Part shown: in pieces, positions 9,116-15,795 of the stretch
How the letters are laid out: the number at the start of each line of letters is the position of its first letter
Numbering within the stretch: the first letter of the stretch is position 1
Assembly: GCF_900114285.1 (NCBI RefSeq)
Contig: NZ_FOSN01000006.1
Span: 185,001-223,490 of the forward strand
Reading direction: 5' to 3'
From: Methylocapsa palsarum
GTDB lineage: Bacteria; Pseudomonadota; Alphaproteobacteria; Rhizobiales; Beijerinckiaceae
Length of the DNA stretch: 38,490 nt
The notes under the pieces: model-generated
What the model saw: only the letters and a program-made list of their open reading frames with translations
Told to the model about the DNA's origin: nothing
The model's database searches: none
Program-made: the position numbers and the translations under genes

Positions 9116-10055
9116 GCGCGGAGGGAGATTGGACAGGGTTTTGCTCCTGCGGTCGATGATGCTGATTCGCGCCTTCGAGGCCGCGCTGCTCCGAAATCCA
9201 GGCCATGGCTTTCAACTCCTGTCGAGCGGCGAGGAAGCCGTCGCCGTAGGCTTATGCGCCGCCTTGACCGCCGATGATCAGTTGCTGACGAGCGGCCGTT
9301 CGATCGGCCCCGCCCTCGCTCGAGGGCTCGATCCGGGCCGCGTCCTCGCCGAGCTTCTTGGAAAATCGGCCGGTCCTTGTCAGGGAAAGGGCGGCCGCGG
9401 CCACATCGCCGAGCCCTCTGCGGGCTTTTTTGGCGCGCATGCTGTCGTCGGCGGCAATCTGACGATCGCCGCTGGCGTCGCGCTGGCTCTACAAAGCCTT
9501 GGATCGAAGGCAATCGTTGCTTGTCTTTTCGGCGATGGCGCCTGTGGCGGCGGCGCCCTGCACGAGACGCTGAACATCGCGGCGCTGTGGAAACTCCCGC
9601 TTGTCCTTGTTTGCGACAACAACCGATATTCTGTTTCAACTCCTCGCGCCGCGGCATTGGCGCCCGAATATCTGAGCGACATCGCCAAGCCGTTCGGCGT
9701 GCCGGGTCAAACGGTCGATGGCATGGACGTCATGGCGGTGCTTGAGGCCGCGCGGGGATTCGTGGAGCTTGCGCGCTCCGGGGGCGGTCCGTCGTTTCTC
9801 GAATGCGTCTCGTTCCGCTTCTCCAGTCATTCGACGGCGACTCGCGATACGCGAACGCCTGCCGAACTGGACGCCGCCCGAAGCCATTGCCCGATCGAAC
9901 TTATGGCGGGGCGCCTCGCGGCGGAGGGGTTGCTTGCTCCAGACGTGCGGGCCGAACTTGAACACGATGTGGCCGAGGCGGTCTCCGCAGCCGCAAGTTT
10001 CGCCGAGGCGTCGCCTTTTCCCGATCCGTCGGAGGCCTTGAGCGATGTCGCGTGA
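9102..10055 (+). CDS. ThDP-dependent 2-oxoacid (pyruvate/acetoin-type) dehydrogenase E1, alpha subunit
   Basis: A 317-residue E1 alpha subunit that, with the beta subunit, decarboxylates a 2-oxoacid on thiamin diphosphate and hands the resulting unit to a lipoyl group. The ThDP/Mg motif runs from Gly144-Asp145-Gly146 ('FGDGACGGGALHETLN') to Asn173-Asn174 ('VLVCDNN'), the normal spacing. 'GRGHIAEP' and 'GFFGAHAVVGGNL' match the conserved region before it. ATG at 9102 overlaps the SDR gene by 14 bases, and the 3' end overlaps the beta gene by 11. It is at the short end for the family. Acetoin-dehydrogenase and pyruvate-dehydrogenase E1 are not separable here. Its setting, among glycosyltransferases and with no E2/E3, is unlike a housekeeping complex. 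Confidence 0.92.
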   Translation: MATDKRGGRLDRVLLLRSMMLIRAFEAALLRNPGHGFQLLSSGEEAVAVGLCAALTADDQLLTSGRSIGPALARGLDPGRVLAELLGKSAGPCQGKGGRGHIAEPSAGFFGAHAVVGGNLTIAAGVALALQSLGSKAIVACLFGDGACGGGALHETLNIAALWKLPLVLVCDNNRYSVSTPRAAALAPEYLSDIAKPFGVPGQTVDGMDVMAVLEAARGFVELARSGGGPSFLECVSFRFSSHSTATRDTRTPAELDAARSHCPIELMAGRLAAEGLLAPDVRAELEHDVAEAVSAAASFAEASPFPDPSEALSDVA

Positions 10056-11037
10056 GCCGCAGACCCGCGTCGTCAAACTGTTCTTCCGGGAGGCGATTGC
10101 GCGCGCGCTTCGGGAAGAGATGGCTCGCGATGAGCGGATCGTCATCCTTGGCCAGGATGTGGGTTCGTTCGGCGGATCCTACAAGGAATTTCTTGGACTC
10201 TACAAGCAATTCGGCGCGGCGCGCGTGCGCGATACGCCGGTGGCGGAAGCCTCGATGGTCGGCGTCGGCGCCGGCGCGGCGGCGGCCGGCCTTCGTCCGA
10301 TCGTGAGCATCACCTACATGGATTTCCTGATGCTCGGGCTGGACCCGCTGGTCAATTATGCGGCGAAGGCGAGGTACAAGACGGGTGGTCAGCTGAGGGT
10401 TCCGCTGATCGTCAAGACAACCGCCGGGGCGAAAGGTCAGGGAGTCGCGCATTCGCAATGTCTGGAAGCCTGGCTCATGTCGGTTCCTGGCCTGAAGGTC
10501 GTCGCGCCGTCGACGCCGGCCGACGCCTACGGGCTCATGAAATCCGCGCTTCGCGAGAGCGGCCCTGTCGTCTACGTCGATCACAAGCGCCTTTTTCCCA
10601 TGGCGGGCGAGATGCCGGAAGACGAGCAAATCACGCCGTTCGGGCTCGCTAAATATCTGCGGAGAGGCGCAGACGTCACGATCGCGACCTATTCCCACAT
10701 GACGCAGGTGGCGCTCGCGGCGGCGGAAGCGCTGGCGGCGGAAGGCGTCTCCTGCGAAATCATAGATCTGCGATCGCTGGCGCCGCTCGATCTTGCGACC
10801 GTCTGCGATTCGGCCGGCCGCACCGGCGCGCTCCTCACCTTGGAGGAGGGTCAGATTGTGTGCGGGGTGGGCGCGGAGATCGCCTTCCGGGTGAGGGAGA
10901 AACTCGGCGGCGCTGTAAGGATCGATCGCGTCGGCGCCCTGGCGGCGCCCGTTTCCTCCAATCCGGTGCTGGAGGCTGCTTGCGTCCCCGATTCCGCGCG
11001 GGTCGCCCGCGCAATCCGAGGATTGCTGGCCGCGTGA
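10045..11037 (+). CDS. ThDP-dependent 2-oxoacid dehydrogenase E1, beta subunit
   Basis: A 330-residue partner of the alpha subunit, with the usual transketolase pyrimidine-binding and C-terminal domains. ATG at 10045 has GGAGG upstream inside the alpha gene. Key features are 'VILGQDVGSFGGSYK', the 'DTPVAEASMVGVGAGAA' segment holding the glutamate that activates ThDP, and 'GQGVAHSQCLEAWLMSVPGLKVV' with the active-site histidine. The C-terminal domain ends with 'VSSNPVLEAACVPDSARV', as in PdhB/AcoB. All catalytic features look intact, so I expect an active enzyme. It is followed at once by a free lipoyl-domain gene. No E2 acyltransferase or E3 flavoprotein is found in the window. Confidence 0.93.
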   Translation: MSREPQTRVVKLFFREAIARALREEMARDERIVILGQDVGSFGGSYKEFLGLYKQFGAARVRDTPVAEASMVGVGAGAAAAGLRPIVSITYMDFLMLGLDPLVNYAAKARYKTGGQLRVPLIVKTTAGAKGQGVAHSQCLEAWLMSVPGLKVVAPSTPADAYGLMKSALRESGPVVYVDHKRLFPMAGEMPEDEQITPFGLAKYLRRGADVTIATYSHMTQVALAAAEALAAEGVSCEIIDLRSLAPLDLATVCDSAGRTGALLTLEEGQIVCGVGAEIAFRVREKLGGAVRIDRVGALAAPVSSNPVLEAACVPDSARVARAIRGLLAA

Positions 11038-11048
11038 GCCATGTTTCA

Positions 11049-11369
11049 ATGGAGAAAGAGCAAGTGATTTACCAACTCGTTGTCCCAGGTCCAATCGAGG
11101 ATGTTGAAGAACTGCGCGTGCTGGAATGGCACGGCGACGTCAACCAGGAGTTCTTGGTCGATGAACTCATCGTTGAACTGGAGACGCATAAGGCGATCGT
11201 CGAAGTGCGCGCCGGACAGCGCGGATTCCTGCGTCAGGTGCTGGGAGAGGCCGGAAGCTGGGAAAAGATCGGCAAGCCGCTCGCCCTGTTGAGCGACGCC
11301 TCCGACGAGGCGATTCCCGCATCGCTCGACGGCGTCGCGCCATTGCTGGCCGCGTTTGAAGTCATGTAG
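11049..11369 (+). CDS. Free-standing lipoyl-domain carrier protein
   Basis: A 106-residue protein consisting of one lipoyl/biotinyl domain plus a short tail. The modified lysine is predicted as Lys48 in 'ELETHKAIVEV', on the beta-turn of the barrel-sandwich fold. 'VDELIVELETHKAI' matches the consensus of 2-oxoacid dehydrogenase E2 lipoyl domains. A normal E2 would continue with a peripheral-subunit-binding domain and a large catalytic domain; both are absent and the gene ends in a clean stop. I start at ATG 11049; a GTG at 11034 overlapping the E1 beta stop (GTGA) is an alternative adding five residues. It would accept the acyl group from E1 and carry it to an unknown acceptor enzyme. Confidence 0.88.
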   Translation: MEKEQVIYQLVVPGPIEDVEELRVLEWHGDVNQEFLVDELIVELETHKAIVEVRAGQRGFLRQVLGEAGSWEKIGKPLALLSDASDEAIPASLDGVAPLLAAFEVM

Positions 11370-12735
11370 GCTTCGCAGCCGAAAACCCGGCGACGCCGAG
11401 CCCGTCCAGAATGTGGAGGATCTCCGCGCGGATCTCCGCCTGCAAGGCGCCGCTCGAATGCACCCCGTCGGGAAGATGCGCCGCCCCTCCCATATCCGCC
11501 GCGATGGCGTCGACGTCCACGATCCCGATCGCGCTCTCGCGCGCCAGATCGTGCAACATAAGGTTCATTTCTTTCGCATGAATGGTGGTCAGCGTGTCGC
11601 TGAGCGGCTGGTCGAAGGCGGCGTAATTGAAAACATCCTCATGGCCGGAACTGGACATCCGGTTCATGATCAGAATTTTGGCGTCTCCATGAGCGCGGGC
11701 TGCGTCGATCAACTGCCGATAATCGTTCAGGATGTCGGCCGGCGCGCGTTTCACCTGCTCGAAAGACGAGCGCAGCCATTCGAAAAAGGCGGGGCCGGCG
11801 AATCGGCTGCGAACGCAGTGGACCGTATAGCCAAGTTCCTTGTGCCGCAGAACGACCGGCCCCTCAGCCATCAGCGACAACACGACCGCATCGGGCGGGC
11901 CCGTTCGGCTGAGCCCCGAACGCGTCAGCATGTCATAATGATCGGTCATCGGTGATTTGCCGAGGGAGGCGAGCAGGCAACCCGCGAAAATCCAGTCGCT
12001 GGCGTTCGGGACCGCCGGTCCGGCGAGCATCCCTTTCGCCAGATCGGCGGCGATCGCGCCGGCCTCCGTCTTGGAGCGAAGAATTTGTTCTTTCACGACT
12101 GCGGCGCAAGGCGATTGCGCTTCGTCCGGAATGAAAACGGCATGAGCTGGCCCAGAGACCGCATCGAACAGGTCGGCAAACGGAAGCCTGTCCCCGAGTA
12201 TGACGCCGACCTGTTCGCAAATCCCGAGGCTGAGCAGGGTGCCGAACCGTCCCTTTCCCTCGCCCCACCAGGCGCGGCTGCGCTCGTTCCAGCCCGTGAG
12301 GAACCCGGAGCGGTCTTCCGCCAGTCCCGTGGCTCTGCGCCCGGCGGCAAAAAAAAGCCGGACGTCGCCGGCGGGCTCCGTGGACGCGCCCTCGCCCTCG
12401 CATTCGATATGCCCGATGACAAAGTCGGGGCGCCATTCCTGAAAGTCGTCCATTCGGTCGAGGAATCCGCCTTGCGATGATTCATCGACGCGTCGGAGGC
12501 GCCCGCCGACAGGCGTGGCGAATCCGACCTGAAAATCTCTGGCTTCATCAGCAAAGGGCGCTGCCCGGGAGACGAGGCGAGCGACGCTGGCTCCGCCAAG
12601 GCCCAGATTGCAATAGGCGACGATGTCGCCCGCCTTGCAAAGGCGCCCGTCGTCGCAAAGCCAGCGGATCCCCGAGCGCCGCACGATAAAACCGTCGGGC
12701 GCAAGAGGTCCAAGGCGGAGGGGGACCTTTCTCAT
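11362..12735 (-). CDS. SGNH-hydrolase-like protein 3, with an unassigned N-terminal region
   Basis: A 457-residue protein. ATG at 12735 has AAGGA five bases upstream. The N-terminal region begins 'MRKVPLRLGPLAPDGFIV' and includes 'CKAGDIVAYCNLGL', which hints at half of a barrel-sandwich (lipoyl-like) fold but has no modifiable lysine motif. The C-terminal ~150 residues carry the pattern of the other two SGNH-like proteins: 'KEMNLMLHDLARESAIGIVDVD', then the D-x-x-H block in 'LPDGVHSSGALQAEI'. It is transcribed against the lipoyl-carrier gene and overlaps its 3' end by eight bases. It follows the small protein at 12748-13080 by 12 bases, so those two form an operon. Role unknown; acyl transfer or hydrolysis on the product is a reasonable guess. 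Confidence 0.78.
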   Translation of the reverse strand: MRKVPLRLGPLAPDGFIVRRSGIRWLCDDGRLCKAGDIVAYCNLGLGGASVARLVSRAAPFADEARDFQVGFATPVGGRLRRVDESSQGGFLDRMDDFQEWRPDFVIGHIECEGEGASTEPAGDVRLFFAAGRRATGLAEDRSGFLTGWNERSRAWWGEGKGRFGTLLSLGICEQVGVILGDRLPFADLFDAVSGPAHAVFIPDEAQSPCAAVVKEQILRSKTEAGAIAADLAKGMLAGPAVPNASDWIFAGCLLASLGKSPMTDHYDMLTRSGLSRTGPPDAVVLSLMAEGPVVLRHKELGYTVHCVRSRFAGPAFFEWLRSSFEQVKRAPADILNDYRQLIDAARAHGDAKILIMNRMSSSGHEDVFNYAAFDQPLSDTLTTIHAKEMNLMLHDLARESAIGIVDVDAIAADMGGAAHLPDGVHSSGALQAEIRAEILHILDGLGVAGFSAAKPT

Positions 12736-12747
12736 TTTGTCCTTGAT

Positions 12748-13080
12748 CTAGGGCCCTTGGCCCGAAAAATCGGGCTGCGCATTCCAGACGATGCCAATGG
12801 TCGTGATCCGCGCCGGCCGCGCCGGAGCGCCTTCCAGCGATTCGTCGGGCTCACTTGTCGCGAGCGCCAGCGCGGTCCCGACCTCCGGCTCGTCGCCCGC
12901 GGCCACGAGAAGGCGGCGCAGCCATAGACCTTCCCTCACGGCGAGGCGATAATGGGAGATCGGAGGGCAGTCCTCGAAACTGACGTCGCTGAGGTCTATT
13001 GTCAGGTCCAGAAACTTGGAGCCGACCTTTAAAAAAATTCCTTCGCCGGCATGGATTTTATCGATCTTGGCCGAACTCAT
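12748..13080 (-). CDS. Small protein of unknown function, possible barrel-sandwich half-fold
   Basis: A 110-residue soluble protein with no named family that I recognise. ATG at 13080 is preferred since the protein then begins 'MSSAKIDKIHAGEGIFLKV'; a GTG at 13140 would add a short hydrophobic leader, and neither start has a clear ribosome-binding site. The middle part, 'LRRLLVAAGDEPEVGTALAL', has the rhythm of the second half of a lipoyl/biotinyl domain (v...GD.v.vG..la), but there is no modifiable lysine. It is first in the minus-strand pair with the 457-residue SGNH-like protein and next to a genuine lipoyl carrier. A docking or scaffold role with that carrier is speculation. Confidence 0.65.
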   Translation of the reverse strand: MSSAKIDKIHAGEGIFLKVGSKFLDLTIDLSDVSFEDCPPISHYRLAVREGLWLRRLLVAAGDEPEVGTALALATSEPDESLEGAPARPARITTIGIVWNAQPDFSGQGP

Positions 13081-13255
13081 GAGAGGGACGATTTTCGGCA
13101 AAGACAGTACAAAAAGCAAAGGCGGCCCCGATTTTTGCACATCCGGACAAAGTATTTGATCTATAAAGAGTTTATTACTGCCGTCACATCGAGGTCAAGC
13201 TCTTTGCCGGCGGGATGCTTGCGGTTCGGCCTCGGCCGGCGGGAAAACGACCTTC
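13081..13255. promoter_or_regulatory. Divergent promoter region between minus-strand pair and transglutaminase-like gene
   Basis: This 175-bp gap separates two divergently read genes and must hold start signals for both. The section 13150-13180 is markedly AT-rich for this genome (TATTTGATCTATAAAG, TTTATTACTG). I see no clean -35/-10 pair with standard spacing, so only the region is given. Confidence 0.35.
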
Positions 13256-14539
13256 GTGACCCAGTTTACCTTTGCCCCGGATGGGCGCTATCGAGCTATC
13301 CCGGAAGGCCGCATTCTGGAGATCCTGCTCCTCTCCGGCTGGGCTTATGAAATCCGCGAAGGCGAGCGCGACGCGGCCGTGCGGGAAACCCAAAGCGCCC
13401 TTGACGGCTGGGTGGACCTCGGGCTGCCCTTCGAGCGATCCGCGCGCGGAGAGCGGCTTTTCGATCCCACGGAGGTCGTCAATTTTCTGAAATGGGCCGG
13501 GCTGTTCCACGGCGACCGGTTCTGGGAGGCGAGGTTCGTTTCAACCGGCCGCCGCCTGACGCACAGCTTTCTGTCCCCGAATTCCGCGACAAACGACCCG
13601 CCGCAGCTCTCCGATCTTCCTCCCAGAGCCTTCGCTGTCGTCTTGCGCAGGGAGTTCAATCTCGAAGGCGCGCCCTCGAGCCGGCGTCTTCGCCTGCGCC
13701 TTCCGCTCCCGATCGAGGATGACAACCTTGGGGATTTGCAAATTTCCATTTTGCCTCATGGCTTCATGGATGAATTCCGAACAATCGTCACGCCAGGACG
13801 GCTGGATGCTTTGATCCATGCGCCGATCGGTCCGGCCGTCAGCCTCGGCTTTGAAGCGACCTTCACCGCCTGCGCGGCCTCCGCCGCGCCGGGATCCCTC
13901 GCTTCGGCTGAGCGTGACCTCTACACCCGTCCAAGCGAGGGGTTGATACAACTCACCCCTCGGATCGCCGCACTCGCGGAACGGCTGGCGGGCGCGGAGC
14001 GGGAGCCTCTGAGACTTGTGGAGCGCTTCTGGTCCTATATGATCGAAAACCTGTTTTGCGGCGCCGTCCGATACGAGGAATTGCCCGCGACACGCCCGCT
14101 CGATTTCGTACTGGAGAAAGGCTGGTTCGATTGTCAGCTGGGATCCGCGCTTCTTGCGGGGCTCTGCCGGTCGCGCGGAATTCCCGCGCGCATCAACAGC
14201 GGGCATCTGCTTTATCCGCTCGCGCCGACCAACCATTATTGGGTTGAAATCTGGTGCGGGGATGCGGGGTGGCTGCCGTTTGATCTTCTCGCCTGGGATC
14301 TTTCGGCGCGCGGCCGCGATAGCGCGTGGAAAGATCATTTCCTCGGGCGCCTCGATTACCGGTTCAAGACGGAGCGCCTGCCCCGGCTGTTTACGGGTCT
14401 TAGCCCCGTCAAGCTGCCTCTGGCCTGGCGGATCCTGTTGCGCCCGCTCAAGGAAGGGGTGGAGATCGGCTTCGCCGCTCTTCCCTCGGGCGAGGCGGTT
14501 TTCACCGATCGGATCAGCGTGACCCAGACGCGCGAATGA
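13256..14539 (+). CDS. Transglutaminase-like cysteine-protease-superfamily protein
   Basis: A 427-residue protein; GTG at 13256 is the start. The C-terminal half is a transglutaminase-like (TGc) core with a complete triad: Cys293 in 'GWFDCQLGSALLAGLCR', His327 in 'TNHYWVEIW' and Asp343 in 'WLPFDLLAW'. This superfamily includes peptidases, amidases and acyl-transfer enzymes that work through a Cys thioester. The N-terminal ~250 residues are not familiar; a beta-rich segment around residues 130-200 ('RLRLRLPLPIEDDNL') resembles the jelly-roll-like leader domain often found before such cores. No signal peptide is seen, so it is probably cytoplasmic. It converges with the second glycosyltransferase, three bases apart. 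A thioester enzyme beside a lipoyl carrier suggests acyl transfer, which is inference. Confidence 0.82.
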   Translation: MTQFTFAPDGRYRAIPEGRILEILLLSGWAYEIREGERDAAVRETQSALDGWVDLGLPFERSARGERLFDPTEVVNFLKWAGLFHGDRFWEARFVSTGRRLTHSFLSPNSATNDPPQLSDLPPRAFAVVLRREFNLEGAPSSRRLRLRLPLPIEDDNLGDLQISILPHGFMDEFRTIVTPGRLDALIHAPIGPAVSLGFEATFTACAASAAPGSLASAERDLYTRPSEGLIQLTPRIAALAERLAGAEREPLRLVERFWSYMIENLFCGAVRYEELPATRPLDFVLEKGWFDCQLGSALLAGLCRSRGIPARINSGHLLYPLAPTNHYWVEIWCGDAGWLPFDLLAWDLSARGRDSAWKDHFLGRLDYRFKTERLPRLFTGLSPVKLPLAWRILLRPLKEGVEIGFAALPSGEAVFTDRISVTQTRE

Positions 14540-14542
14540 AGC

Positions 14543-15340
14543 TCACGCGCCGCCGATCGTGAACGCGGGCCCGTTGTTGCCTTGAACCCTCACTGGATCT
14601 CGACCAAAATCGAACGCGCGGAGGCCGTCGCGGATCTGAGTCTCCCGGCGCGTCAATTGTCCGCGCGAGATCGAAAGCGAGTTGGCGAGCATCTGGTGAT
14701 GATCATCCGGCCAGGTGTTGGCGCCATGGCTGATGTAAACATAAAGGTGCGGAGCGCCTTCGAGAAGGCAGACCTCTTTTTTCTCGTGCAGCTGCATCGC
14801 GACGGCGAGATCTTCGCCGCATGCGGACTGTTCTCCCGATTCAGGGTAGCTCACATTTGCGGAGCGTTTCAGCATCAAAGTCCCCGGGTGGCCCATGGCC
14901 GGCGTCGCGCGCCAGTTCATGCAATAAAGATCCCGGCGCTTGATGAAATAGTGCATCACTTCCTGCAGGTAGACGGCCTGCCGGCCTGACTCGATCAGCG
15001 CTTTCAGCTGACGCTCGAGCCGTTGCGGATGATGAAAATCGTCGTCGTCCCATTGGCAGCAAATCTCGCCGTGCGCCGCGCCCCGGCTGATGTTGCGCAG
15101 CTGGCCAAGGCTCGACGGGCGCTCGTTCTCGATGGTCGTGATGTCGTCTCTGGCGAGTTGCGCGAGATAGGCCTTGCAAATGGACTGGTCATGATGGTGA
15201 GCGCCGTCGAAAACGACGACGAGTTCTTTTCGCTGATAGGTCTGTCTGCAAAAATCCGTCACGCTTCGTTGCAGGTAGTCGAATCTTTCCCGGCCGCCTG
15301 TTGTCACGAGAAGACAGCTGATCAGGGGATCGACGTTCAT
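14543..15340 (-). CDS. Glycosyltransferase family 2 protein
   Basis: A 265-residue GT-A fold enzyme, shorter than the first one in the cluster. Motifs: 'ISCLLVTTGGRERFDYLQRS' at the N-terminus, 'KELVVVFDGAHHHDQS' (nucleotide-binding aspartate), 'CCQWDDDDFHHPQRLERQL' (an Asp-rich metal site) and 'ACGEDLAVAMQL' (the E-D general-base region). No membrane segments. ATG at 15340 gives the canonical short leader before the first strand, although no ribosome-binding site is clear. It is read on its own towards the transglutaminase-like gene, and a perfect dyad lies upstream at 15385-15412. Its sugar donor is unknown. Confidence 0.88.
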   Translation of the reverse strand: MNVDPLISCLLVTTGGRERFDYLQRSVTDFCRQTYQRKELVVVFDGAHHHDQSICKAYLAQLARDDITTIENERPSSLGQLRNISRGAAHGEICCQWDDDDFHHPQRLERQLKALIESGRQAVYLQEVMHYFIKRRDLYCMNWRATPAMGHPGTLMLKRSANVSYPESGEQSACGEDLAVAMQLHEKKEVCLLEGAPHLYVYISHGANTWPDDHHQMLANSLSISRGQLTRRETQIRDGLRAFDFGRDPVRVQGNNGPAFTIGGA

Positions 15341-15384
15341 GAACAGGCGCGCCTGCGGTTCGAAAGGGGCCGCCGCCGCTCTCT

Positions 15385-15412
15385 GTCGCGCGAGTGTATT
15401 CGATCGCGCGAC
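15385..15412. promoter_or_regulatory. Perfect 9-bp inverted repeat upstream of the second glycosyltransferase
   Basis: GTCGCGCGA (15385-15393) and TCGCGCGAC (15404-15412) form a perfect dyad around a 10-base spacer, about 45 bases before the minus-strand glycosyltransferase start. The half-site spacing (19 bases centre to centre) fits a dimeric repressor on two faces of the helix, or an RNA hairpin. No regulator gene is adjacent. Confidence 0.4.
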
Positions 15413-15581
15413 GGCGTCAATTCAGCTTGGGCGAAGTCGTAAGCAATCATCCCGTCGAACGCGTCGCGGCGCGAATGTTCGCCCAGCTCACGGAAGGCGC
15501 CGCCGCTGGAGCGGGACTCACTCGAATTCGTTAGGATGGCGCAGCGGCGCTTTGACGCCGCCTCGATGAAAGGATGCTCAG

Positions 15582-15737
15582 ATGGACGGTCAAATCTATG
15601 GAATGCTGCTCTGGATCTGGCTTCTTACGCTTCCGCTCGTGATCGGTTTCATCGATCTCATGCGCACTCCCTCCGCATCGCCCCGCGCCTTTGATCATTC
15701 GGCTGGCCGGGCGACCGAGCCCCGGACGCGCGGGTAA
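15582..15737 (+). CDS. Small single-span membrane protein (51 aa)
   Basis: A short reading frame starting at ATG 15582 with AAGGA seven bases upstream and ending at TAA 15735-15737. The product begins 'MDGQIYGMLLWIWLLTL', giving one strongly hydrophobic helix (about residues 6-24), followed by 'DLMRTP' and a polar, Arg-rich tail. The composition, ribosome-binding site and clean stop suggest a real gene, but I recognise no family. A GC-rich hairpin (15544-15561) lies just upstream. Its stop overlaps the A-tract of the opposing terminator. It could be an accessory membrane peptide of the sulfatase or glycan region; that is only position-based. Confidence 0.5.
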   Translation: MDGQIYGMLLWIWLLTLPLVIGFIDLMRTPSASPRAFDHSAGRATEPRTRG

Positions 15738-15767
15738 AAAAATCGCCGGGACGTGGATCCCGGCGAT
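15736..15767 (-). terminator. Intrinsic terminator of the sulfatase gene
   Basis: Read on the minus strand, ATCGCCGGGA (15767-15758) pairs perfectly with TCCCGGCGAT (15751-15742) across a six-base loop. The stem is followed by a run of T (15741-15736). It lies 28 bases after the sulfatase stop. Confidence 0.85.
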
Positions 15768-15795
15768 GTTGGCGTTTTCGGTTGACTCGAGGCGG

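Noticed and set aside
9901-11094. 397-codon minus-strand frame opposite E1 beta
   Set aside because: Antisense to a complete E1 beta gene; composition and lack of motifs show it is a shadow frame.
9102-11369. Housekeeping pyruvate dehydrogenase or acetoin catabolic operon
   Set aside because: No E2 or E3 follows, the carrier is a single lipoyl domain, and the genes overlap a sugar-type SDR in a glycosyltransferase cluster.
13256-14539. Lasso-peptide or other RiPP maturation locus based on the transglutaminase-like protein
   Set aside because: No asparagine-synthetase-like partner, no PqqD/RRE protein and no precursor-peptide frame could be found nearby.
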